A stretch of 64,000 nucleotides of DNA from Capronia americana (taxonomy: Eukaryota > Ascomycota > Eurotiomycetes > Chaetothyriales > Herpotrichiellaceae): the NCBI GenBank assembly GCA_016110215.1, contig JADWQD010000004.1, positions 806,001 to 870,000 of the forward strand, read 5' to 3'. The notes under the pieces are model-generated. The model was not told the DNA's origin and made no database searches. It worked only from the letters and a program-made list of their open reading frames with translations. The position numbers were made by a program, and so were the translations under genes. Numbering within the stretch: position 1 is the stretch's first letter; every line of letters begins with the position of its first letter. Positions 32,240 through 43,002 of the stretch are shown piece by piece.

Positions 32240-34353
32240 GGATGGAGGAACTGCCCGACCGTGAGGATCCTCCGGGAGAGCCTCAAGGGCGTAGAGATCG
32301 AGCTTGTCGCTAACTGTTTCAAATGTCTCATTGAGAATGGCGAGGAGCTCTCGGGTGCGTGGCTTCGGTGACTTCCCTGATTGAACTTCGAGGTTCCCTT
32401 TTGGTGCCTACGGTTGACGGGTGTGTCATGTACGTCAGCTTAAAAGTCATGCACTCTTTGTGTGTGTTTCGAAAAGGCCCGAATGTCTGCCTACCTCTGT
32501 GTGACATGAGAGGTCATCGAGCCGGGTGCTCAACAACCGCCACATATCAAAATCTGCCAATTCCTCAAGATCGGCTGACTCTTCAAGAGAAGGCCGATGA
32601 GTTCCTCACTTACGCCGCCGTCGTATCCGCGATTCGAGCGGGCCGCAAGCATCCTCTCCTGCAGGCGGCCATGTTTGACGAGTGGTCCGCTAGCGAGCTC
32701 GACCAGCTCATTGCTGCTGGCTTGGGTATCAACGAACGTGACGAGGATGGCCAAATTGCCCTCAAGAATGCCGTCGATGCGCCCAGCTACGACAAGGTCA
32801 AAGCACTGCTGAGTCACGACAACATCGAGGTGGACCCCGTGGACTCGCAGCTTTCGACACCGCTCCACGACGCATGCCAATTGGGCCTGTCGAGATTGTC
32901 GAGCTGCTATGCGATGTCGGCCACGCAAAAATCGAGACGCGCAACGACGAAGGATTCACGCCGCTGCAGGTCGCTGCGTTCCACGTCAAAGCTGACATCA
33001 TTCGTGCTCTCCTCGAGCGCAAGGCTGATGCCTCGTCACTCAGTAACGACAACATAACGGCGCTTCACCGTGCTGCTTTCAATAACCACCCCGAGGCGGC
33101 GCAGGCCCTGATTCGCGGAGGAGCAGACTGTAATTTCCGGGACCAGCGAGGGATCACGCCGCTTCATGCCGCAGCTGAACATGCCGACCCAAGCATCGTG
33201 GGCATGCTTCTCGACGCCGGTGCAGACGTGAACGCGAGGAGAGATGATGGCGTCACTCCACTTGGGATATCAGTCTATCGAGGTGACGAGGCAATCGTTC
33301 GGATGCTGCTTCAGCGAGGCGCTGTCGGCTGCAGCATGGCGCTACTCAACAGGGCACTATCTAACAGCCCCGCGGTGGCTCTCCTCTTGCTCGATGCCGA
33401 CCATGATACGGGGCTGCCGATGACATTCGGAGGAGACCACGCCACGCCCGAGCCACCGCCACTTCTGATGAGCGCATTGGGCGGTTTCGCCGGTGACGCA
33501 GACCGAGATGAAGAGACGGCGCTTGCTCTGGCTAGCAGGTTGCTCTACCGCGGCGCCGGCTACACTACGCCTTCTCCGGCTACGAGAGCAACACCGCTGC
33601 ACGTCTCGGCCGCCAACGGTTGGCCGAAGCTTACCAAAATGCTTCTCAAGCAGCCGAATATCGACGTCGACGCTCGCGGAGGTGACCAGGGCATCACTCC
33701 CCTGTGGGCGGCTGCGGGGTCCGGAGAGCTTCAAGTGATCAGGAGTTTGCTGGAGGCTGGGGCTGAGGTTGACGCCGCAGCGCATGATGACGGGACAACG
33801 CCGTTGATGCGGGCGGCATGCGTGGGGATGGACGAGGCAGCGAAGCTCCTGGTCGAGGCCGGTGCCAGCTGCCGACTTCAGGACAGAAGCGGACGCAATG
33901 CGCTTGGGACAGCCGACAGGGCCGGTCAAGGGTCGCTCGCCGTCTTTCTCGCGCGGAGGGCCGCCGAACAGTCAGTAGACCTTTCTTCTCTGGAGGAGGA
34001 CGAGGCATCGCATGGACGAGGCATCGCATGGACGAGGCTGGGAACGCCCGAGGAAACACTCCGACTCACCGCTACACGCGGAAATACCACACGGGCCAGA
34101 TACCCTGATAGACCCCCCGGGAGAGAACGAAGAGCCGCCGACACCTGTTTCAGGGGCGTGGTTGGCCATGGAAGCTCTGGCGGAGAAGGAGGTTCCTGAC
34201 CCTTCGGGTGATCGCAGGCCCGGCTGGCTGAGGCGACGAATCCTCGACGAGAGACACCGAGTGATGACCTCGGCCAGGCCTTGTGAAGGCAAGCGTCTCC
34301 AGGAAGTCTACGCGGAACGGGAATTACCCTTGCTGTATGCGTTAAGATTATAG
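32240..34353 (+). pseudogene. Ankyrin-repeat protein gene with two frame breaks
   Basis: Ankyrin repeats run from about 32650 to 33950, with typical units such as TPLHAAAEHADPSIVGMLLD and TPLWAAAGSGELQVIRSLLE, ten or more in all. The reading frame changes twice without room for introns. Near 32887 one base is missing inside a repeat: frame 1 reads STPLHDACQLG, and the expected continuation VEIVELLCDVGHAKI lies in the next frame. At 34001-34032 a 16-bp unit is duplicated in tandem, throwing off the frame. The unshifted frame continues as a natural-looking C-terminus (ENEEPPTPVSGAWLAMEALA) to a stop at 34353. An upstream exon fragment, about 32265-32354 (GVEIELVANCFKCLIENGEE), ends at a GTGCGT donor. 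The parent protein was probably a cytosolic interaction protein of at least 600 residues. Assembly error is the alternative to true decay. Confidence 0.72.
34001..34032 (+). repeat. 16-bp tandem duplication inside ankyrin pseudogene
   Basis: The unit CGAGGCATCGCATGGA occurs twice without a gap (34001-34016 and 34017-34032). As 16 is not a multiple of three, it shifts the reading frame of the ankyrin gene at this point. Confidence 0.95.
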
Positions 34354-35578
34354 TCCACTAGGACAAGGTCGTTGCTTGGTTTACCCTAGATAATACCCTT
34401 CAGAGTACCGAGTATAGGTATTATAGGATAAGCTATACGAGCTAGGTTAACTTGAAAACTATAATAAATTATTGAAACCTAAAATCATCTGGTGATACCT
34501 GCCGTCTGGGAACAACTTGTGCTGGCCACTGCGGAGCAATCGCCCAGATGTGAGACTTCCCAGGTCCTGAATCATCAGCCCTCTCGATTGAAGCAACAGA
34601 ACAGAATGTATTGGATCGAGCACTCCTCTTCCCACACAGGTTTGATGATATGGCCACAAGCTAATCTGATAGCGCGTCCACATGCTGCAACATTTCTTGA
34701 CCGTCTGCATCGCAGCTTTCCAATCACCAGAGGCTTTTCTATCGAAAAATAAGAACACACCGTCTGGATAATCTCATGTTGACCATATTGAAGCCACACT
34801 CAGGGGCTCCGCCGGATATCTTTGACGAAAGCATACCCCGAGGGACGCAGTTTGCAGGCGCCGAGGTCCATCCTTGTGGACGGTGGGAGGCGGGTACGCC
34901 ATGGTTCCACAACCTAATGCAATCCTATGTCCATTACTCCTTTTGTGTGGAAGCACAAATCTTGCTCACACTTTCATCCAAGCTAGCCGTCATGCATATC
35001 GAGGTCGTACGCCCGCGGCATGCCATGTAGATTAATGACCGGATTGTATGGAAGTCGCCATGTAAGGTGCGGCCTGCGGCTTCAGCTGTTACTGCTCCGC
35101 ATTCTTGTTTTGACGACCTTTCGCATTGCACAATGGGCCTGCTAAGCCGAGGGCTTGATTACGGCAGTCCGGGTCGAAATTCCCCATTCATAGGAGGGAG
35201 GGACGCTTTCCGGCCGTGGCTTTCGAGAGTTTTCAATCTGACATCCGCGGTATGTTCAGGTGTCTCCATCAGCTATCTCTTCGAGAACACGTGGCTGAGC
35301 CCGCCCATCGTACCAACTGCATGCACAGCCGTAGCCGAGTTGAATACGTTGAAGTTCCACGGCGAGAGACCGAGGTCATATGTTGGCGGGATTCTCGGAG
35401 AGATTATAGACAGAAGCATGCCAACAATTCCGGAGCATGGATTGAGAATTCGAGATTGTGACCATAGGTTTGAAGGTTCGGAAAGGCGGCAAGTCAGGTC
35501 AGAAAGGTTTTCAGCTGCAGGAAACCCCTGGCTTTGTTCGTTTCTGTTTGTTCGATTGGGACAGTTTCTTGACACCTT
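34354..35578. other. AT-rich right edge of accessory island and COQ9 3' flank
   Basis: 34360-34490 is AT-rich with repeated TATTATA/ATAATA-like words. Between 34490 and 35578 several overlapping short ORFs exist on both strands with no recognisable family. The 233-codon plus-strand frame ending at 35768 starts at GTG and is antisense to COQ9, so it is not counted. Confidence 0.4.
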
Positions 35579-36419
35579 TCACACTCTCATGCCCCAGGAT
35601 CGGGCTAAGTTGATACTGTTGCCCGTCCAGAAGCCGACATATTGTGTAAATCCACCCACCGCTCCTCCCAGAATCTGGGCATCTTTCAGCCTGCGATCTA
35701 AGAATTCTTCTGTCGCAGCGAAGTCGCTTGAGGCGTCGGTCGTCATGAACATCTCCGAACTTGCGTAGACCGCTGCAAGTGAAGCACGTTTCGTGTACCA
35801 GGAGAAATCGACAGCTGTATCGCCAGCGAGGTACCAGATTTCATCAGAGAGAGCATTGAGCTCTTTCACGGAGGCCGGGATATTTTCAAGGAGGGACATG
35901 TGGCCCAGAGCCTGTTACGATGCTTGTCAATTCCACGCTCGAGCAGGTAGATGGTGAGTCCCTTACTCCTTTCCAATGCTGGATGGTGTCTGCATTTGCT
36001 CTCAGACGTGCCATAGCAAGCGTCCGGACCTTCCTACCCATGCCCAATCCTCCCCCCTCTGGAAATTGCACATGATCTTTCAAGGAGAGTCTTTGCGTGA
36101 CAAGATGATAGTTGATAAGATCGAAGACACCGCGCGGAAACAGTTGGACTGTCACATCAAGGTATCCCGCGTCCTTAGCTCCCAACGTCAATGCCCTTTG
36201 TGTGAAGCCATATTCAGGTACGCGTTCGATAGCCGCCGAGAGGATTCTGTCTTGAGTCTCGGCGAACGGCGGAGGATCAGGGTGGTGTATGGAGAAGTAG
36301 GTCCGTTTGAGATGATAGGTAGCACCAGAGGATGCGAATCGACATGGCTTGCTCGTGGCGATTGCACCAGCCCGCGATGCATTCATGAGTAACAGCTTCG
36401 GCGCGTGAGCGACAGACAT
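35579..36419 (-). CDS. COQ9: Ubiquinone biosynthesis protein COQ9
   Basis: Exons 35967-36419 and 35579-35911 give 261 aa; intron 35912-35966 (GTAAGG..ACAG). The N-terminus (KLLLMNASRAGAIATSKPCR then FASSGATYHLKRTYF) looks like a mitochondrial presequence. The TetR-like COQ9 fold begins at RILSAAIERVPEYGFTQRAL with the family segment GAKDAGYLDVTVQLFPRG. The C-terminal part has DTAVDFSWYTKRASLAAVYA, SSEMFMTTD and the lipid-binding amphipathic helix ending in GFWTGNSINLARSWGMRV. COQ9 binds isoprene lipid and presents quinone intermediates to COQ7 in the CoQ synthome on the matrix side of the inner membrane. The ATG at 36419 is the first in frame; the longer frame upstream starts only from GTG. 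Confidence 0.93.
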
Positions 36420-39400
36420 GATCGGAGCTGGATTTGACCGGGACGAGACGGGTATACAACGGTACGGGCTCTCATAAAGGGACTGCAAGCGGTAGGGGCA
36501 AGCGAGCAGTCGTCGGAAGTGGGACGTGATTCGAACCTGGCGATTCACAAGTGCCGTGCGTGGTTCCTACCTGGAGATGCACGACATCTGCAGCCGTCCG
36601 AGGAGGGATGAAGCTAGTCGCGAATGGCTTGATCGCTTGGTGAGCGAGCATACTCGAGGGCAATCCCTCCCAAGGCCGCAGGCGCACAAGCAGGACTCGG
36701 AAAATCTCCAGCCTTGCAAGGCTTGGCGCAAGCACCAGCCTCATTGGCTGGAACGTTGGAGCTCAACACTGGGTTAGACCTTGCTAGACGTGCCTCGACT
36801 GCTTGAACCATCCTGGGCTTCAGACACCAACCTGTGCTCTTATCGGTGTCAGACGGCTAACCAGCCGGACATAGCCTAGAGGCGGATAATATTGACATGG
36901 TATGTTACAGGATTTGGTGTCTATGTAGTGCTGCAGGATATGAGGATGTTGGGAAATATGGACCCGTTGCTCTCTGCCCGACCACTGACTGTCTCCCTTT
37001 TTCCTCACCCGGCAGTCCGCTTGGCTAGCTAATCTGATCTGATCTGAATCGAGCAAAGACGTGCCACAAGGATGCAACCTCCATCCGCTGCAGAGCCGGT
37101 GCAATTCTAGAAGATTACTTGAATAAATGCATCGGCTGGAAGGACATGTGGGTGGGCAGAATGTCCTCAAGAGAAGTTAGGCCGACCGAGTTGCCGAGGA
37201 AGGTGGACCGCAAAAGGCAAAGTCGGGTTTGGCACCTTCACAGTAGTGACTGGATCACTCAAGATCAAGATCGCCTGGGGGTTACATTGCATCATTTGGA
37301 TCCCTACGAGGTGCCTACAGCTCTAAGGTTTCCCTTAGAGCCTTTTCGGTAAAATGCCAACCATACGCAATAGTGAAAGAGATACTCTCAGTGCATGGAT
37401 ACGTAGCAGGAAAACGCCCACAGCAACGAGATCAGTCGCACCTCGAGTTGACCTATTTTCAGACACCACACGGAGCCCTCAGTGCATGCGGCAGCAGGAA
37501 CGTTATGTCAAGAGTGGCGCGTTATCGGCCCTCATAGGAGCGAGGTTGAAAGATGGTTCTTTGCGGTTGACGCGGAAGCTGAGTCCCGGTGGATCGCCCA
37601 AGCCCAGGTCCACAGCCGCAGGCTCTTGGAACCCGTTACCCGCGCTTCTGCTTCACGCCGATTTGACTGGGCGTCGAAGCTTTGGTCCAATTATGGTTCT
37701 TGCCGCCGCTGTGGCTTGCTCCCTCACCTGAGAGACAGCCCGAAATGTGCTTAGGCTTTGCGAGGTGCATTGTGTGAGAGCTTCCGGTGCACCTAGTCGC
37801 AGACCCAGCTCACACTTGTTGTTGGTTCATCGGACTCAACGAGCTGAAATTTTCGTGGTCGGTTGTTGTGTACAGAGGGGAGCCCTCCCTCGTACATGGA
37901 TAAAACTACCAGGACACAGAAGCCAAACAACCCGATCGGAATAATCGGCGAACAGGCGATGGGGACAGGTGGGACTTCTTCACACCCAGCTATGGCGCCA
38001 CATGACGCCGATCTATTGTTCGCAAGTCGTTAACCCTGGTCGGTTTTCGTCAACTGTCCTGCGAGCCCGCTCAATCCGTGCCTGCTTCCTGCATGGAAGA
38101 TTAGAGCGTGGCCTCGAACGACCACGATACACAGTACGACCCACTTGCACTCAGCCGTTGAACAGCCAGCACTTTTTTCACGTCTGTTTTGGGGCATATG
38201 GGAAACCTAGACATTCTGACGTAGAGTTTGCGGATAGAAGGCGAGCAACCGGCAGCGGGTTCACAGCCGAGCGATGTCAAAAGCTGGAAGAAGACTCCGT
38301 CTCCAAGGCCAAATACGTGGCTGCTTGGAAGGACCAATAGTTTTGTGTGCACGAAGGCCAATTCTCCATAACTCGAGTCTCCATTTTACGGTCCTCTCCT
38401 CATGATAATGCGGATGTCTCTACGACGCCACCCGAGGGAGTCTTGTGCAGGGGCAGTACAAAGGACGCAGGACTAGCTTGCAGAAGCTGCAGAGGAAGCG
38501 CCAGGCAGAAGCGGACGGGAAGGAAGAGCTTATGCTCGGAAGGGCGCTTTCCTGGCCTTTGAGATTGAGGACCCGAGTTCTTGCCTGGCAGCAGCAGTGA
38601 CCCGAGCTGGCATCTTCCTTGTGTTTGGACATAGTAGGCGCACCGAGAGTTTTACACCGCGCGTCAGGGCTTCAGCAGGCGACGAGTAGAAGTCCTCGGC
38701 GTGAAAGTTCAGGTCTGGGTGACGGGGACAGGGGACTTCAAATGCGGTGCTAGCGCCAAGGCCAGCAGCCCACTCAACCATCGTGCCTTCGCTTGTTTTG
38801 CCGTCACACTTCGTGCTGCGCCCATCCACGGCCATCTCTCGCCATCAACACCTTGCATCCATCTTGCGCGTCAATAGCTGCCGTGATTCCATCGGACCCT
38901 TTCCCATACCTGACCCTCCCTAAACCCTCTCCGTGGCCCGAATCTGCCGTGTTGCTCACCAAGCCGCACCCGTCCTTGCGTTAGGCTTGCAGGCTTACTC
39001 GATTGACTGCGTTCTCTTGACAGCAGTCCCCATTGGGCACCGTTCCGAACGGACCCTGCCCTGATAGCCCTGACACGAGCCAATTGTGCGCTGTGTGTCC
39101 GATCTCTGGTTGGTCACTCACCTCTCCCTTGCTTGGGGACGGACAAAAAGAGAAGGAATGTCACAGGCGCCCTGGACAGTGGAGGCTGCGTCGGCGAAAT
39201 CGTCCTCGGAGGCTGTGGAGACAGGATGTGATGGATGCGCGACGGGCGCATGACGAATGGAAGCATTGATGGAACATGTTGCTGACTGAATGCGTGATGG
39301 CAGAGGGTTTCCAATTACAGCAGCTGCTGTCAAAGGCAAGGACACTCCATCAGACACCAATATCACGGCCCAATCACACCCTATCTCCGCGTACAGCATC

Positions 39401-39881
39401 ACGCCCGGACAGAATTGCAGACTCGGAGACTCCACTCCACAGCTCGTTCTCTTTCGCCCCGCCAGACCTGGACTGGGCTCCTTGCTGCCTCGATCCAACT
39501 TCCGTTTTGCCCAGCGAGAAAATTTTAACCGGCAAAGAAGCAACCACCTGAGCCCATACCCGCGAACAACTCGGTCGAAAGGCGCGCCGCTTTGAGGCTC
39601 TGTCAGATTCGGTCTTCGCTGAGCTTCGCGCGAGTCAGGAATCCTATCTTTGGGTTCCCCGGAGCCCGTCACCAGGTCCAGAGAAGCCGCTCCACACGCA
39701 GGACAGAACGAGCTGCGCGCGTTCACTGCGGACAGTTCAGACAGCCCTTGTACCACTCGGGAAACCTTGTTAGCTGGCTCTTCCCTCCCCCTCCCTTCCT
39801 GCATTTTCGTGCATGCGATCCTGATCTCAGTACAGTCAACAGAGCAAAACCCGCCGCACGACCTCTCGGCAATCGATAATC
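36420..39881. other. Gene-poor interval of about 3.5 kb
   Basis: COQ9 promoter at the left and the leader of the RRM gene at the right. The best ATG-initiated ORF (37354-37731, 125 codons) has no recognisable family and no splice context. No repeat or transposon signature noticed. Confidence 0.4.
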
Positions 39882-42422
39882 ATGGGTGCGTTTCTCTGCT
39901 TTGTTCACTTCGGTGCCCCAGTCTAGCCCTTCTGGCATTGGTCTGCCTGATCATTCCCTGTCCTGCCTACATGTGCCCTGTCCCAACCTCAATTGCATCA
40001 AACCTCCCCTGCCCAACCTCATCTCTTTCACCGTCTCTTCTCTTCCACTTCCACATCTTTAGCTGCGGCGGTCGATTCGCTAACTCTGTGATTTATAGTA
40101 AGTGACACGGTTTCCTGTTTCGCGCACAGATCGAGTTTCGCATTCACCGAGATTGGAGGTGAAGATGTGTCCAACCTCACTGCGACCATTCCCAATCGGC
40201 CTGGGGTCCACTTCCGCCTTATGTCCTTTGCGTGAAGCAGAAAGGCGAATCAAACCAATTCATTGTCCATTCACTGCGGCAGCACAGTAGCGTGCTGCTT
40301 CACTTGCACGTGTCACTGAATCGCGCACTCACCTGCGCAGCCCTTTAAATTCGACCTCAGCCGCGACCTCACCCCGCTCGCACATTATGATCACTCTTTC
40401 CCGGCAGGTTTCTGACCATCATTCACAGAGGGACCGCTCAGAACGATCTCGATCGCCTCGTCGCCGATCACGGAGTCCGCGACGAAGCCGACGCTCCTAC
40501 TCTCCCCGTAGCCGTTCTCGCAGCAGAGGTGACGAATACCGCCGCAGTGAACGTCGATCTCGGAGTCCCATGAGCGGTGCAGCCAACGCACCTGGAGGAT
40601 ACTCAGGAGGATCGGGCTTCTCTGGCGGAAGTCGACCACCGCAGAGATCTTTCGAAGAACGAGCTGCGGCGAAGGAACAAATGATGCAATCGGTGCGCGA
40701 GTCGTCTCAACAAGACCGTCGGGTCTATGTGGGCAATTTGGCGTACGACGTCAAATGGCATCACCTCAAAGATTTCATGAGACAGGGTCAGTTTCTCTTC
40801 ATCTCCTCCCGCCTTGAGCCAGGACTGACTCGGACTTAGCGGGAGAGGTTCTCTTTGCAGATGTCTTACTTCTTCCGAATGGAATGTCGAAGGTGGGCGC
40901 CATTGTGTGATGCGGCTGGTTCTACTGGTCTTCCTTTTTCGGTTTATTCTTGTGTGGACGTTGGATTGACGGGTTGGACGTGGTCCACGGCTTCATGTAG
41001 GGATGCGGGTGAGTCACATTTTCAGCCGATCTCGCCAGCTGTGGCCCTTTTTCTAACTCATGTCAGGATTGTGGAATACGCAACTAGGGAACAAGCCCAA
41101 CAAGCCATTCAGACGCTCAGCAACCAGAGCTTGATGGGTCGTCTTGTCTATGTCCGAGAGGTGCGTCTTCTCTTTTCGTCCAACTACATTTCTGGCCACG
41201 ACTAACCGCTAGTTCTCTCTACTAGGACCGCGAAACAGAGCCTCGATTCACCGGCCCACCGGGAGGTCGCGGCGACTACGGTGGCGGACCTCGCGGAGGA
41301 GGCGGGTTCGGTGGTGGCTACGGCGCTGGCCACTTTGGCGGCGGTATGGGCGCTGGCGGTGCTGGCGGTCCAGGAGGTGGTGGCGGTCGACAACTCTATG
41401 TCTCCAATGTCTGTTCCTCATGCTCCAGATTCCTTTGGTGAGAAAAATTTGTTGACATGGAACTTGCAGCTCCCTTTCAATGTCGGTTGGCAGGATCTGA
41501 AGGACCTCTTCCGCCAAGCTTGTATGTGTGCCCTTTTTCTTGACAAGCTGACTATGAATCTTACACTATACAGCTCAAGAAGGAACCGTCATTCGAGCCG
41601 ACGTCCACGTCGATCCTACCGGCCGTCCTAAGGGCACCGGCATTGTCGCGTTCGAGTCTCCTAACGATGCCCGAAACGCAATCCAGCAATTCAATGGTTA
41701 CGACTGGCATGGCCGCGCGCTCGAAGTCCGAGAAGATCGCTACGCCAGCAGTGGGCCTCCCATGGGCGGCTACGGTGGACGCGGAGGCTTTGGAGGAGGG
41801 TATGGTGCCCGCGGTGGTTTCGGCGGCGGTCGAGGAGGATTTGGAGCCCGTGGAGGTTTTGGTGGCGGTTATGGTCGCGGAGGCGGCTTTGGCGCCGGTG
41901 GTGGTTATGCCGGTGGAGGCGGCGGCGGCGGTTATAGTGGTGGAGGAGCAGCTCAGGAGCAGGTGGCTCCCAACCCTTTCACCGACTTCGCGACTACCGG
42001 AGGCGAGCGCAGCCAGACTATCTACGTCCGAAACGTGGGTCGCCCTCTTACATGGAAAGTACAAGCACGCTGACAGCGATACAGCTTCCTTGGTCCACCA
42101 GTAACGAGGATTTGGTCGAATTGTTCACCACGATTGGCAAAGTCGAGCGCGCGGAGATCCAGTACGAGCCAGGTGGGCGATCTCGAGGATCTGGCGTCGT
42201 CGAATTTGATACCGCTGAGAACGCTGAAACAGCCATCTGTATGTGCCTCCGCACGCCCGGGCGTCTGGCCCATGCTAACACTTCGCAGCAAAGTTCACAG
42301 GCTACATGTACGGCGGCCGCCCTCTCGGATTGAGCTACGTCAAATACACCAACGTCAACGGCAACGAAGCTATGGAGGGTCAAGAGGCAACAGGGGAAAT
42401 GACTCAAGACCAGATAATGTGA
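39882..42422 (+). CDS. GBP2: Gbp2/Hrb1-like mRNA-binding protein with three RRMs and SR/RGG regions
   Basis: Proposed exons: 39882-39885, 40130-40158, 40429-40786, 40840-40892, 41001-41008, 41067-41160, 41226-41408, 41470-41521, 41574-42034, 42085-42238 and 42289-42422, giving 509 aa. An SR-rich N-terminus (RSPRRRSRSPRRSRRSYSP) precedes RRM1 (RRVYVGNLAYDVKW), RRM2 (QLYVSNLPFNVGWQDLKDLF; RNP1 RPKGTGIVAF) and RRM3 (TIYVRNLPWSTSNEDLVELF). Gly-rich RGG/GGF linkers lie between them. This layout is that of yeast Gbp2/Hrb1, which ride on mRNA through TREX to the pore and monitor splicing. The first two tiny exons are inferred: a canonical CTGAC..CACAG acceptor sits before 40429, and ATGG plus 40130-40158 keeps frame. 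An alternative start is the in-frame ATG at 40387 without that splice. Exon 41001-41008 is a microexon (see findings). Confidence 0.88.
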
Positions 42423-42974
42423 GCCGTTGAGCTCTACAACTGATCTCGACGCGTCTCGAATCTACCTCCCGCATCTAGCGGTTGCGCGACAACACCGACA
42501 AGCGAGGAGCAGTCGCCGTTCTGCACGCTTCCTTCGACCCATTTCAGATTGTACTTTTACGACTTTCCTTCGACTTCTCATCAACGAGACAATATTGGGG
42601 GCCGACATGCACTGTGTGCCATGCCCCCCTTCATCTCTTTACGTCTGCAAAATCAGAAACAAAAGCAGTGATTTCATGCGAGTGGTTTAGGGTTGGCTCG
42701 GGCACCGGTGGATGAGACAGTGGATAGGAGGCTCGGTTGTGTCAAGCGGTGGGGACTTGCATGTTGGAATCAACTTACCTTAGTGTCTTCATCGCCATGA
42801 TGTGACGGGAGACGGCTAGATAGGTGAACCCGCCATGAGTGTTTTTGGGGGGGAAACAGGCACGATCACCAACCCTGGGCAGGAAGGATGAGTCACAGCG
42901 GGCACGCCAAACAGAATGCATATGGTAGCTTGGGCACAAGGAATCTTCAATGCGGTTGTAGAGGTCATTTGGTG

Positions 42975-43002
42975 GTGAGGTTCTGGTGAGGTTCTGGTGA
43001 GG
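42975..43002 (+). repeat. Short direct repeat
   Basis: The 11-bp word GTGAGGTTCTG occurs twice in a row and is followed by a partial third copy (GTGAGG). Non-coding location; no function inferred. Confidence 0.8.

Noticed and set aside
30486..34353. Reading the hypothetical gene and ankyrin pseudogene as one NLR-type gene
   Set aside because: No P-loop NACHT or NB-ARC domain lies between them, and the 460-bp gap is too short to hold one.
35067..35768. 233-codon plus-strand ORF overlapping COQ9
   Set aside because: Starts at GTG and is antisense to the conserved second exon of COQ9.
36528..36537. B-box-like GGTTCGAATC on the minus strand, suggesting a tRNA
   Set aside because: The bases on either side do not form a T-stem, and no acceptor or anticodon arm can be drawn around it.
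37354..37731. 125-codon ATG ORF in the COQ9-GBP2 gap
   Set aside because: Basic low-information sequence with no homologous pattern and several competing frames in the same place.
41750..41950. GC-rich imperfect repeat array that looks like a minisatellite
   Set aside because: It is the coding sequence of the Gly-rich GGF/RGG linker in the Gbp2-like protein.
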